Below, piece by piece: positions 33,030 to 41,453 of a DNA stretch of 64,000 bases. Source of the DNA: Thermococcus camini. GTDB lineage: Archaea; Methanobacteriota_B; Thermococci; Thermococcales; Thermococcaceae. Under the pieces are notes generated by a model. The model was not told the origin of the DNA and did not search any database. It saw only the letters and a list, made by a program, of their open reading frames with translations. The stretch's first letter is position 1. Each line of letters starts with the position of its first letter. The position numbers and the translations under genes were made by a program. Where the stretch lies: contig NZ_LR881183.1 of NCBI RefSeq assembly GCF_904067545.1, positions 934,277-998,276 of the forward strand, given 5' to 3'.

Positions 33030-35318
33030 TTAGTCCCTCTCCAGTAGGAGGACACTAACTGGGGGCACCTCAACGGGGCCTGACACGGTAATTCCAGTGT
33101 AGTTCTCAGGCCAGACGATCCTCCACTTCCCAGGGGGAAGCTCAAGCTGAGAAGGTTTCTTCCAGCTGTTTGCCACGACGAGAACCTCATCGTTGTGCCC
33201 CCTGAAGAAGGCCATCATACCTCCCTTAGCAGTGTAGAACCTTATGACACTGCTCCTCAGGGCGGGAACTCTCTTCCTGAGCTCTGCCAGCGCCCTGTAG
33301 TGGTTCAGCACGTCCTCGTTCACCTGATCCCACCCTATCGGATAGCGATGCTCGTCGTAGTGGTTCTTGTCGCCCAGCAGGCCCCTCTCGTCGCCCTGGA
33401 AGGTCACTGGAGTCCCAGGAAGCGAGTAGAGGATGCTCGAAAGCAGTTTGAGCCGCTGGATAGATTCGTTGGTGGGTTCATCTCCAAAGCTCCCGCCGCC
33501 GAGGTCGGTGAGGACCCTCGACGTGTCGTGGGAATCAACGAGATTGAAGCCCATCGCGACGACGTTTTCACCGTACGCGGCATAGTACCTGCCCATCATC
33601 TTCATTGCGGCTTCACCGCTCAGGTAGCCCCTTGCGTAGTTCAGGAGAATGTCCCTTCCGAGGGCGTAGTTCATGAGCGAGTCAAAGCGGTCTCCCTTGA
33701 CCCACTCAGGCGAGAGCGTCCATATCTCGCCGATTAGGTATGCATCAGGGTGCTTCTCTTTTACCCGCTCCCTCAGCTCGGAGAAGAAGGTACCGGGATC
33801 GAGAACCTCGTTTGGCACATCCACTCTTATCCCGTCGAAGCCAAAGTCGAGCCAGTATAGGGCGGCACCAATGAGATACTCTCTCACCTCTGGATTCGTC
33901 GTGTTGAGCTTTGGCAAACTGCCAATTCCCCACCAGCCGACGTATGCCTCCCCATCGCCCAGCTTAAATGGCCATTTCTTTATGAAGAACCAGTCCCAGT
34001 AGGGGCTTTGCTTTCCGTTCTTCCAGACATCAAGGAATGCAGGGTTGCCAATCCCGCAGTGGTTGGGCACGAAGTCGAAGATGACCCTTATGCCGCGCTT
34101 GTGGGCCTCATTGAGGAACTCCCTGAGGTCTTCCTCCGTCCCGAACTTCGGATCCAGTCTGTAGTAGTCGTAGGTGTCGTAGCCATGGGCGCTCCCGGAG
34201 AGAAAGATGGGATTGAGGTAGATTATCGTGACGCCCAGGCTCTGAAGGTAGTCGAGCTTTTTGGTTATTCCATTTATGTCCCCGCCGAAGTACTGGTGGC
34301 AGCAGTGGAGGGGAGTTATCGGGTCGCTCCAGTTGGAGAGTATTGGTCTCCCGGGGTTGACCTGGTTGAGGAGAAGCTCGTCGTGGTCCAGCGCCAGGGC
34401 GTCGTTGCTCTCGTTACCGTTGTTGAACCTGTCGGGGAATATCTGGTAGGCTATCCCGTTGCTCACCCACTCCAGCTGAGGAAACCTATCAACGCCGTCG
34501 AAGCTGAAGAACGGGCTCTCGCTTGTGTTAAGGACGAGAAACATCCCACCGTCGGTAGAATTTACGGCGATGTAATACCTCATTGGTTCAACGAACGGCA
34601 CCTCGGCGCGCCACACCTCCCCAGAGTCCCACCATACCTGAAGCTCCATAGTGTAGTTTCCTCTGTCGGTCACAAGGACGGCCGAGTTTACGGCATTCCT
34701 CTTTGCCTCGAACCTCACAACCGTCCTGTTGTCGGCAACGCTCAGGTAGGCCGGGTCGCCGGGATCAAAGTCAAGGTAAAAGCTCTCCTTCCCCTCAACG
34801 ACCCTGACCGCGTTCTTCCCGCCGTAGCCGTCATCGGCATATCCATCGGCGTCCGGATCGTAGGGCTTTCCTGTGCCATCATCTGGCATGTCTTTGACCC
34901 ACTGGCCGTTGATAAAGTACTTGTACTCGTACTTCCCGGGCCTGAGGCAGACCGTTGTGCTCCAGGTCCCGTTCTCCTCTTTCATTAACAACTCATCCCA
35001 GTTGTTGAAACTCCCGCGCAGACTGACTAACTTTACTGTCTCGTTCCTAGGATAATAGGTAAACCGCACGGGAACCATTCCGGTTGGACATGACTTGCCG
35101 AGGCCGGTGTAGATGGCCCTGTAGTTGCCCTCCGGCAGTCTGAACTCACCCTTTGGAGAAGGGGAATATGTGGATGTTGAAGTGAGCACCGGAGAAGTGG
35201 CTGTCGTGGGAACCGAGCTTGAAGTCGTGCCCGTTTGGTTCTGGGTTTCACCCGAGATGCATCCGCTCAGTATGGCGGTTAGGAGTATGAGAATCAGAGG
35301 CAGGCCACCTTTTTTCAT
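33030..35318 (-). CDS. secreted type III pullulan hydrolase-like GH13 amylase, lipoprotein
   Basis: 762 residues. The signal peptide ends in a lipobox (LTAILSGCISG), so it is lipid-anchored outside the cell. A Ser/Thr linker precedes a CBM48/E-set domain (LVSLRGSFNNWDELLMKEENG) and a neopullulanase-type N-domain. The GH13 barrel has VIFDFVPNHCG, DGIRVDVPNEV (nucleophile D500), LIGEIWT (E531) and NLVDSHDTSRVL. This matches the Thermococcus enzyme that cleaves both alpha-1,4 and alpha-1,6 bonds of pullulan and starch. It has its own TATA box (CCATATAAC) with a glycolytic-type motif between it and the start, so sugar-responsive repression is expected. Confidence 0.9.
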   Translation of the reverse strand: MKKGGLPLILILLTAILSGCISGETQNQTGTTSSSVPTTATSPVLTSTSTYSPSPKGEFRLPEGNYRAIYTGLGKSCPTGMVPVRFTYYPRNETVKLVSLRGSFNNWDELLMKEENGTWSTTVCLRPGKYEYKYFINGQWVKDMPDDGTGKPYDPDADGYADDGYGGKNAVRVVEGKESFYLDFDPGDPAYLSVADNRTVVRFEAKRNAVNSAVLVTDRGNYTMELQVWWDSGEVWRAEVPFVEPMRYYIAVNSTDGGMFLVLNTSESPFFSFDGVDRFPQLEWVSNGIAYQIFPDRFNNGNESNDALALDHDELLLNQVNPGRPILSNWSDPITPLHCCHQYFGGDINGITKKLDYLQSLGVTIIYLNPIFLSGSAHGYDTYDYYRLDPKFGTEEDLREFLNEAHKRGIRVIFDFVPNHCGIGNPAFLDVWKNGKQSPYWDWFFIKKWPFKLGDGEAYVGWWGIGSLPKLNTTNPEVREYLIGAALYWLDFGFDGIRVDVPNEVLDPGTFFSELRERVKEKHPDAYLIGEIWTLSPEWVKGDRFDSLMNYALGRDILLNYARGYLSGEAAMKMMGRYYAAYGENVVAMGFNLVDSHDTSRVLTDLGGGSFGDEPTNESIQRLKLLSSILYSLPGTPVTFQGDERGLLGDKNHYDEHRYPIGWDQVNEDVLNHYRALAELRKRVPALRSSVIRFYTAKGGMMAFFRGHNDEVLVVANSWKKPSQLELPPGKWRIVWPENYTGITVSGPVEVPPVSVLLLERD

Positions 35319-35329
35319 GGAACCACCAT

Positions 35330-35346
35330 AGTCACCCTTGGTGATA
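35330..35346 (-). promoter_or_regulatory. Thermococcales glycolytic motif downstream of the pullulan hydrolase TATA box
   Basis: On the minus strand the sequence reads TATCAC, five bases, GTGACT, matching the Tgr motif TATCAC-N5-GTGATA at ten of twelve positions. It lies between the TATA box (35352-35360 region) and the ATG at 35318. This is the downstream position from which Tgr is known to repress sugar-utilisation genes until maltotriose or trehalose is present. Confidence 0.7.
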
Positions 35347-35470
35347 CATAGTTATATGGTTTTCCACAGGAGGTGTGTTCCCGGAACCCCAGCGAAAAGC
35401 ACGGGGAAAGAGTTATAAACCGTTTCCCTCGTTATCGTTACGAGCTTTGATTATTTGGAGGTGCGTGAAA

Positions 35471-35701
35471 ATGGCGGAAAGACCACTCGACGTTATCCAC
35501 AAGTCCCTCGACAAGGATGTCCTCGTGCTCCTCAAGAGGGGTTCGGAGTTCAGGGGCAGGCTCATCGGTTACGACATCCACCTGAACGTCGTCCTTGCGG
35601 ACGCTGCCCTCATCCAGGAGGGCGAGGAAGTTAAGAGGTACGGTAAAATCGTCATCAGGGGAGACAACGTTCTCGCCATCTCCCCGGTTGAGCTTGAGTG
35701 A
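35471..35701 (+). CDS. LSm/Sm-like RNA-binding protein
   Basis: 76 residues, a single archaeal Sm fold. Sm1 is LIGYDIHLNVVLADA preceded by LKRGSEFRGRL. Sm2 is YGKIVIRGDNVLAISP. The protein forms heptameric rings that bind U-rich RNA. Gene order LSm-rpl37e is conserved in Thermococcales. ATG 35471 follows TGGAGGTGCG. The TATA-like GAGTTATAAACC at about 35408-35418 serves both genes. Confidence 0.95.
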   Translation: MAERPLDVIHKSLDKDVLVLLKRGSEFRGRLIGYDIHLNVVLADAALIQEGEEVKRYGKIVIRGDNVLAISPVELE

Positions 35702-35726
35702 AGTCGTGGCTTAGCGAGGTGATACC

Positions 35727-35918
35727 ATGGGAGCGGGAACCGAACCAAAGGGCAGGAGGAACCACACTCCAACTCACATTAGATGCAGGCGCTGCGGAAG
35801 GCGCGCCTTCAACGTCCAGAAGGGCTACTGCGCCGCTTGTGGCTTCGGCAGGAGCAGGCGCATGAGGAAGTACAGCTGGTCCCACAAGTGGAGGAAGAAG
35901 AGGAACCTCGCCTACTGA
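35727..35918 (+). CDS. rpl37e: 50S ribosomal protein L37e
   Basis: 63 residues, strongly basic. The zinc ribbon is [22 protein letters not shown], with two CxxC pairs. [18 protein letters not shown] at the start is typical of the archaeal/eukaryotic ribosomal protein. It follows the LSm gene by 25 bases with ribosome binding site GAGGTGATACC, in an operon of RNA-related genes. The DNA is rich in optimal codons, as expected for a ribosomal gene. Confidence 0.97.
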   Translation: MGAGTEPKGRRNHTPTHIRCRRCGRRAFNVQKGYCAACGFGRSRRMRKYSWSHKWRKKRNLAY

Positions 35919-36007
35919 ACCTTTTTATTTTCCCCTTCTGCATCTTCAGGTTCACCGCAACTCTTATTAACTTAAATGCCATTCTGTTCGTTTAGAGGGA
36001 CGTCTTA

Positions 36008-37378
36008 ATGTTGCACTTCAACGAGGAGCAGAGAAGGCTCTGGAAGCTTGCCTGGCCCGCAATCATGGGCAACATATCCCAGACGCTTCTCAACCTAGTG
36101 GACATGATGATGGTCGGCCAGCTCGGGGCTTTGGCCTTAGCCGCTGTCGGCCTCGGCGGCCAGGTCAGCTGGTTCATGATGCCCATTATGGCTGCCGTAG
36201 CCACGGGAACCCTCGCGCTGGTGGCGAGGTTTGTTGGAGCCAAAGACGAGGAGAACGCAACCTTAGCTTTGGAGCAGAGCCTCTACCTGGCGTTCCTCCT
36301 TGGAATCCCCGTTATGCTCTTCGGCTGGTTCCTTGGGGATGACATCCTGAGGATAATGGGCGCTAAGCCGGACGTAGTTGCTCTGGGCTACGAGTACATC
36401 AAGGTAATCTTTGCCTTCTATCCCATTCGATTCGCCGGCTTTACGGCCTTCTCGGCCCTCAGAGGGGCTGGAGACACAAAGACCCCCATGAAGCTCGGCA
36501 TCCTTATGAACGTGGTAAACGCGGTTCTCGATTACCTCCTCATATTCGGAAAGCTCGGTTTCCCACAGCTCGGCCCCGTTGGAGCGGCCTGGGCGTCGGG
36601 AATAGGAATCACCACCTCGTTCCTCCTCGGCCTCTACCTCCTCTGGAGCGGAAAGCTGGTGCTGAGGTTCCGGCCGAGCTGGAGCTTCCACCCCGAGATG
36701 GCGAGCAGAATCCTCCGCATCGGTGTGCCGACGATGATCGAGCGCGGCATCTTCAGCTTCTACAACTTCCTCTATATGAGCATCGTTACGCGTTTTGGAA
36801 CCGTGGCCCTTGCCTCCCATCAGGTTGGTCTCCGCGTCGAGAGCATAGCGTACATGCCCGCCTTCGGCTTCAACGTGGCGACATCAGCTTTAGTCGGTCA
36901 GAGCCTCGGCGAAGGAAAACCAGAAAAGGCTGAAAAGACCGTCTATGAGGCGCTCAAGATGGTGGGCCTGTTTATGAGCGTCATGGCGGCTGTCCTGATA
37001 ATATTCCCGCGCTACCTTGTCATGCCCTTCATAAGCCCGAGCGACCCGAACTACGGCGAGGTCATGAGGCTTGCCAGCATATACCTCATAATAGTCGGAA
37101 TAAGCGAAATTCCCCTCGGATGGCTCTTCGTCCTCGGAGGCGCACTGAGGGGAGCCGGCGATACTAAAACGCCGATGTACATCACAGCGGTCAGCAAGCT
37201 CCTCTTCCGCATAGTGCCGGCATACATCCTCGGCTTTGGCTTTTCAATCGGGCCGGTGCAGTTTGAGGGCCTTGGGGTCATCGCCGCGTGGATAGCCATG
37301 AGCCTTGAAACCTTCACCACCGCGGGGCTGTTCTGGTGGGCATTCAAGCGAGGCAAGTGGAAGTACGTGAAGGTATGA
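36008..37378 (+). CDS. MATE-family efflux transporter
   Basis: 456 residues with about twelve membrane helices in two halves. Each half contains the duplicated MATE motif: LRGAGDTKTPMKLGILMNVVNAVLDYLLIF in the first and LRGAGDTKTPMYITAVSKLLFRI in the second. These Na+/H+-driven pumps export cationic drugs and metabolites. A ribosome binding site GAGGGACG precedes ATG 36008 and the promoter region is AT-rich. No regulator gene is adjacent, so control is unknown. Single gene followed by a VapBC pair. Confidence 0.9.
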   Translation: MLHFNEEQRRLWKLAWPAIMGNISQTLLNLVDMMMVGQLGALALAAVGLGGQVSWFMMPIMAAVATGTLALVARFVGAKDEENATLALEQSLYLAFLLGIPVMLFGWFLGDDILRIMGAKPDVVALGYEYIKVIFAFYPIRFAGFTAFSALRGAGDTKTPMKLGILMNVVNAVLDYLLIFGKLGFPQLGPVGAAWASGIGITTSFLLGLYLLWSGKLVLRFRPSWSFHPEMASRILRIGVPTMIERGIFSFYNFLYMSIVTRFGTVALASHQVGLRVESIAYMPAFGFNVATSALVGQSLGEGKPEKAEKTVYEALKMVGLFMSVMAAVLIIFPRYLVMPFISPSDPNYGEVMRLASIYLIIVGISEIPLGWLFVLGGALRGAGDTKTPMYITAVSKLLFRIVPAYILGFGFSIGPVQFEGLGVIAAWIAMSLETFTTAGLFWWAFKRGKWKYVKV

Positions 37379-37403
37379 CGACAACGTTTATATCCTTGTA
37401 ATG

Positions 37404-37417
37404 CGTTTCTGTAAACG
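37404..37417. promoter_or_regulatory. CGTTT/AAACG inverted repeat before vapB
   Basis: Five-base arms with a 4-base loop, ending nine bases before the ATG and 18 bases after the TATA-like GTTTATATCC; the half-site CGTTT also occurs upstream at 37385. Likely VapB operator, in the expected autoregulatory position. Confidence 0.45.
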
Positions 37418-37425
37418 GTGGTTGT

Positions 37426-37647
37426 ATGGCGGTCATAAGCGTTCGCGTCCCGGACGAGCTAAAGGAGAAGATGAAGAAGTACGACATCAACTGGAGCGAG
37501 GAGATACGGCGGTTCATAGCTTCGAGAATAAGCAAGGAGGAGAAGAGAAGAACCGTTGAGATGATGCACGAGTTACTCGCTGGGGGAATCCCCGCTAAGG
37601 AAGGAACCGCAAAAAGGTACGTGAGGGAGGACCGTGATGGTAATTGA
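37426..37647 (+). CDS. vapB: VapB-type antitoxin
   Basis: 73 residues. The N-terminal half AVISVRVPDELKEKMKKYDINWSEEIRRFIASRI is a ribbon-helix-helix DNA-binding domain. The C-terminal half is disordered-looking and charged and would wrap the toxin. The next gene begins before this one ends (10-base overlap), the classic translational coupling of VapBC. An inverted repeat lies in its promoter. By family it neutralises the PIN ribonuclease encoded next and represses the operon. Confidence 0.85.
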   Translation: MAVISVRVPDELKEKMKKYDINWSEEIRRFIASRISKEEKRRTVEMMHELLAGGIPAKEGTAKRYVREDRDGN

Positions 37648-38032
37648 TGCCTCTGTCCTAGCCAAATACGTTCTCCTCGAACCTGGCTGGGAACGGATCG
37701 AGGAGCTACTCCTGAAAGATGTCGTCTCGCTTGACTACGCCTTGGCTGAGGTTTCAAACGCCCTCTGGAAACATCACGTCCTCTACGGAAGAATCTCACG
37801 GGAGGAATTCGAAAAACGGGTGCTTGTGGTTGACGCAGTACCTAATGTGGTCATTCTGGAAAGTGGACTACAGTATCTTCATCACGCGAAGAGCATAGCC
37901 TTGGAGCACAGAATCACCGTTTATGACGCCCTCTACATCGCTCAGGCCCTGAAGTATGGCGAACTTGCCACCAGTGACAAAGAGCAGGGAAAAATAGCGG
38001 AGAAACTCGGCGTTGAGGTAACCTACCTCTAA
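37637..38032 (+). CDS. vapC: VapC PIN-domain ribonuclease toxin
   Basis: 131 residues. The PIN fold's acidic residues are present: VIDASVLAKYVL (Asp 4), EVSNALWKH (Glu near 39), VYDALYIAQAL (Asp about 96) and TSDKE (Asp near 117), the expected metal-binding set. Such toxins cut specific tRNA or rRNA sites. It overlaps vapB by ten bases. The last four bases overlap the converging ferritin-like/VIT1 gene, which makes separate deletion hard. No mutation of the active site is seen, so the toxin should be active. Confidence 0.88.
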   Translation: MVIDASVLAKYVLLEPGWERIEELLLKDVVSLDYALAEVSNALWKHHVLYGRISREEFEKRVLVVDAVPNVVILESGLQYLHHAKSIALEHRITVYDALYIAQALKYGELATSDKEQGKIAEKLGVEVTYL

Positions 38033-39123
38033 AGCGTCGAGACGTTGAAGAGGGTCTCCATGAGCCGGCCGAAGAGATAGCTCAGGAAGGCAGCTCCAAG
38101 TCCCGTTGCCACCATCTCCGCGACCTTCTTTCTGATTGAGATTCCGGAGAGTAGTGAAATCAACGCCGCCACTATCGCCAGTGCCGAGCCCGCCAGCAGT
38201 ATCGAGAACGGGAGCGCGGTCAGCGAGCTGGAAGCTACGAAGTACGGCGTAACCGGGAAAGCGACACCGAGGAGGTAGGCGAAGCCCGTGTAGAGAGCCG
38301 CCCTTATCTCGTTCTCCTCAGCCTCAGGGAGGAGGAGCTGCATTACCGCCTCGCTGTTGTCGGCGAGTTCTCTCGCAACTTCCTTCGCGACCTCTTCGGG
38401 CATTCCTCCCTCGACGAGCTTTTCCACAAGCTCTTCTGCCGCCCTTTCCGGCGAGACTCTGAAGAGAACCTCCATCCTCTCGCGTATTGACTCCTTAATC
38501 TGCCTCTGGGAGCGGACGGAAACGAAGGTGCCTATCGCCATCGAGAGCGCGCCTGCTACACCGACGATGAGGCCGCTTATTCCAACGAGCTGCGGGTTGT
38601 TCGGATACACGGCAGAAAGACCTGTCACTGCTCCGAGGATTTCAACCAGCCCGTCGTTCATGCCCAGAACGAGGTCGCGGGTATTCTCGACGTGGAAGCG
38701 CTCCTTGCTCTCGTAGAAGAACTTTTCGTGCTCCAGCTCGTCCAGTATAACATCCTTTATCTCCCTCAACTCATCCTCGTTGAACCTGTCCGCGTAGGTC
38801 GTGAGGTACTTGAAGTACTTCCCTATCGCACTGTTCTCACCCATCTCAAGGAGCGAAGCGACCGAGCCTGGTCCAAGGAGCCTTCTGAGGAGCTTGACAC
38901 TGAAGATTGTGAGCCTTTTCACGGAAGGCTTTGGAACCTCCCCTCCGTGTCGCTTTATGAAGTCGTGCCAGAACTTGGCGTGCTTTGACTCGATATTTGA
39001 GAGCCGAAGAAATTCCTTCCTTATCTCCTCGTCCTTTTCAATCCTTGCAAGCTGGGCGTAGAGGACTGAATCGGCGTACTCGTCCTTATAAAAGCCCCTC
39101 GCTAGTTCCAGCATCTCGTCCAT
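38029..39123 (-). CDS. ferritin-like/VIT1 fusion membrane protein (MbfA-type)
   Basis: 364 residues. A rubrerythrin-like four-helix domain (residues 1-130) has metal-ligand patterns RLSNIESKHAKFWHDFIKRHGG and VILDELEHEKFFYESKERFH. It is followed directly by a VIT1/CCC1 membrane domain (VLGMNDGLVEILGAVTGLSAV, later helices near 240-360). MbfA-type fusions couple iron oxidation or sensing to iron or manganese export and protect against peroxide. About five membrane helices are seen. GGGGGTGGGGG before the ATG may be its ribosome binding site. Confidence 0.85.
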   Translation of the reverse strand: MDEMLELARGFYKDEYADSVLYAQLARIEKDEEIRKEFLRLSNIESKHAKFWHDFIKRHGGEVPKPSVKRLTIFSVKLLRRLLGPGSVASLLEMGENSAIGKYFKYLTTYADRFNEDELREIKDVILDELEHEKFFYESKERFHVENTRDLVLGMNDGLVEILGAVTGLSAVYPNNPQLVGISGLIVGVAGALSMAIGTFVSVRSQRQIKESIRERMEVLFRVSPERAAEELVEKLVEGGMPEEVAKEVARELADNSEAVMQLLLPEAEENEIRAALYTGFAYLLGVAFPVTPYFVASSSLTALPFSILLAGSALAIVAALISLLSGISIRKKVAEMVATGLGAAFLSYLFGRLMETLFNVSTL

Positions 39124-39171
39124 TCCCCCACCCCCTGGAAAGAACAGCGGCTGAGGTTAAATGGGTGTCGG

Positions 39172-40308
39172 TCATCGGAGGCTCCTCAGTGCCTTCAGCA
39201 CCTCCTCGAAGGGCGCATCTGTCTTCATCGCTGTCGGAGAGAAGTGCGTTCTCGTTGCGGAGTAGCCTTTCCCGCGGAGGGTTTCGATTATATCCGCGAG
39301 CTTCCCGACCTGAAGGTTGTTCCTCCTCGCCAGCGCGTGGGTGTCGTAGTGGAACGGAACGTCGAGCTCCCCGGAGATGGTTTCGAGGAACGGAAGAGTC
39401 TTCTTGTGGGCGAGGGAGTGGGTACCTGCCAGGCTCAGCATATCGTCAACGAACCCCTGTTCCTTCAGTGGACCGAGCCAGAGAGGACCGTAGGCTTTTG
39501 GCCTCTCAGGGAGGAAGGCCTGTTCGTAGGTAAACTTTCCGCTCTCATCCTGCCAGAGATAGCCGAGGTTTGAAAGGCTCTCGTCGGCCTTCCTCGTGCC
39601 GCTCTTGAGCCTCAGAAATGCCCTGAAGTAGTGGTCGCGGTAGTACGCGAGGAGAACGTCAATGCCGAGGTCGTATTTAGCGGCATATCTGACGACCGTC
39701 CCTATGAGAATCCTCAGTCCGGCCTCGTGGCAGAGCTCACCCCGTATGGGCTCGGCGAGGTACTTCCTGCGGCAGGCGTTTCTGTATGCACCGCAGAGGA
39801 CGCCGGTATCGGTGGCGGTAAGGGCTAAAACGCCCCTTCTCCTGACGCTCCTTAGGGCGGTGTCGAGGAACTCCACCGGCGAGCCGAAGGGGTCGAGGTC
39901 GAGGAAGTCGAAGTAGCGGAACTTCTCCGCCATTAACCTGTTCGCATCGTCGAGGTTGGCCACGATCCTCTTCTCTCCCTCAAAAGAGACCCTATTCTCG
40001 CCTATTCTCTCCCCATCGATGCCGAGGTTCAGCCGGACGTTTTCCAAAATCAGGTTGAAGGCCTCCCCGCTTATGTCGTTGAGCCAGACCTCTTTGGCCG
40101 GAGTTTCGAGGGCGTAGCGGATACCCCTAATACCTGTGGCGGAGAGAGCGTCGAGAACAGTCCCCGGTTTGAGCACTCCAACGGCCAGGACGCTTATATC
40201 CCGGTTTAGGGCCATGACTGGGTTGTAAAAGACGGGAGCATCGTATATCCTCTCCGCCTTCGGGACAAGGATTTTTGCAAGACCCTCGCGCACCTCAACG
40301 AGTTCCAT
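39172..40308 (-). CDS. trm1: tRNA (guanine26-N2)-dimethyltransferase Trm1
   Basis: 378 residues. It methylates guanine-26 of tRNA to N2,N2-dimethylguanine using S-adenosylmethionine. Visible class I features: [18 protein letters not shown] (SAM loop), [25 protein letters not shown] (catalytic DPFG) and the zinc-like C-terminal [14 protein letters not shown]. The length is that of archaeal Trm1. ATG 40308 matches the family start ([19 protein letters not shown]); longer in-frame translation is unlikely. The gene lies 46 bases downstream of the L35Ae gene on the same strand. Confidence 0.95.
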   Translation of the reverse strand: MELVEVREGLAKILVPKAERIYDAPVFYNPVMALNRDISVLAVGVLKPGTVLDALSATGIRGIRYALETPAKEVWLNDISGEAFNLILENVRLNLGIDGERIGENRVSFEGEKRIVANLDDANRLMAEKFRYFDFLDLDPFGSPVEFLDTALRSVRRRGVLALTATDTGVLCGAYRNACRRKYLAEPIRGELCHEAGLRILIGTVVRYAAKYDLGIDVLLAYYRDHYFRAFLRLKSGTRKADESLSNLGYLWQDESGKFTYEQAFLPERPKAYGPLWLGPLKEQGFVDDMLSLAGTHSLAHKKTLPFLETISGELDVPFHYDTHALARRNNLQVGKLADIIETLRGKGYSATRTHFSPTAMKTDAPFEEVLKALRSLR

Positions 40309-40354
40309 TATCTCACCGGAGAAAGAAAAGGTTGGGAGGTTTAAAGGATTGCGC

Positions 40355-40621
40355 TCAGAGAATCTCAACGTAGTCCCCAAGGGCCTGGCCCGGAAGGCCC
40401 GGCTTGAAGTAGGCCTTCACCTCACCGCGGTTGCCGTGCGTCCTGAGGATTTTGCCGTACATCTTCCGGCCGGTTGGAGTCCTCCACACGACCTTCCTGC
40501 CTATGAGCCTCGAGGCAGCGCCCCTGTCGTCGATGCCAAGGGGCTTTAGAATCATGTGGTGGTTGTCCTGGTGCTCTTTCGTCCCGGCGTAGGCAAGGAC
40601 GAGAGCCTTCCCCCTGGCCAT
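40355..40621 (-). CDS. rpl35ae: 50S ribosomal protein L35Ae
   Basis: 88 residues. The family sequence is clear: [18 protein letters not shown], then [48 protein letters not shown]. It is a basic ribosomal protein of archaea and eukaryotes. ATG 40621 is preceded by GGTGAGGGCG. It lies 42 bases downstream of the HAD hydrolase gene and just upstream of trm1 on the same strand, so trm1 and L35Ae may be co-transcribed translation genes. Confidence 0.97.
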   Translation of the reverse strand: MARGKALVLAYAGTKEHQDNHHMILKPLGIDDRGAASRLIGRKVVWRTPTGRKMYGKILRTHGNRGEVKAYFKPGLPGQALGDYVEIL

Positions 40622-40663
40622 CGCCCTCACCTCCACCGGGTGAGGGTTCTCCAACAGACATTT

Positions 40664-41332
40664 TTAAGTCTTATCCTCCTCCGCGAAGGCGAAGAGCCCG
40701 TCGTCTATCTCCAACACTTCCCTGATGCTCCTTATCTTCAGGAAGTTCTGTCTCTCAAAAAGAAGAGCCACGTCGCTCTTGTACGGCGATGCCTTCTGAA
40801 CGAGTAGCGTGTTCTCATCCAGTATGTAAGTGAACCTGCTCGGGCTGTCGTCCACCCAGACGAAGGGCTCGTCGGGATAGAGTTCGCGCAGGTTCTCAAA
40901 CTTCTTGAGCATGTCTTTGGTGCCCCTGAAGGTTATCACCTCGTCAAACTCGTCGTACCAGTTTGTCCTTTTCATGAAGATGACCTTTCCGCCTGGGTAA
41001 GTATGCTCACCGGAGAAGCTTATTACGCGCCTTCCCCGTGCTCTGAGCTCCCGGATAACCCTCCTCGCGTGGGGAAAGTCCTTGATGTACCGCGGCATGA
41101 GCTTGTAGTACTCGTGTATCGTGCCCTGGGCGACGAGCTCGTGAATGACACCGAGGTACTGGTAGGTCAGCTTGCCCTTGATGAACAGGGCAAGGGCCTT
41201 GTAGTAGTCCTCGTACAGGTCGCTCTCGATGACCGCGGGGACTGTCTTTTCGATGGCTATGCGAAGGGCCTTTTCAACCGCGCCCGTGCTGTCCACGAGG
41301 GTTCCATCAAAGTCGAACAGATAAACCGTCAT
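40664..41332 (-). CDS. HAD-superfamily hydrolase
   Basis: 222 residues. Motif I is FDFDGTLVDSTG (Asp nucleophile at 7), motif II is VISFSGEHTYPGG and motif IV is PFVWVDDSPSRF, with conserved acidic residues. The long helical cap follows motif I. The GEHTY loop is unusual for phosphoglycolate phosphatases, so the substrate is unclear. A conserved lysine lies in VIFMKRTNWY. It starts a three-gene stretch leading to L35Ae and trm1 but with its own promoter-like region at 41333-41355. Confidence 0.8.
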   Translation of the reverse strand: MTVYLFDFDGTLVDSTGAVEKALRIAIEKTVPAVIESDLYEDYYKALALFIKGKLTYQYLGVIHELVAQGTIHEYYKLMPRYIKDFPHARRVIRELRARGRRVISFSGEHTYPGGKVIFMKRTNWYDEFDEVITFRGTKDMLKKFENLRELYPDEPFVWVDDSPSRFTYILDENTLLVQKASPYKSDVALLFERQNFLKIRSIREVLEIDDGLFAFAEEDKT

Positions 41333-41417
41333 GTACCTAGTATCCTCAGCTGGATTATAACCTTTTCCTGAAACGAGAAGCTCGGGTTTTCGTCGATGGT
41401 CTGCCGAAAGGGTTTTA

Positions 41418-41435
41418 TTGTAATGACGATTACAA
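41418..41435. promoter_or_regulatory. TTGTAAT-N4-ATTACAA operator-like repeat before prolidase
   Basis: Perfect 7-base arms around GACG, 18 bases before the prolidase ATG and immediately downstream of TATA-like GGTTTTATTG. It probably overlaps the transcription start, a repressor-type location. Regulator unknown. Confidence 0.5.
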
Positions 41436-41453
41436 ATGCCCGGTGATTAAAAG

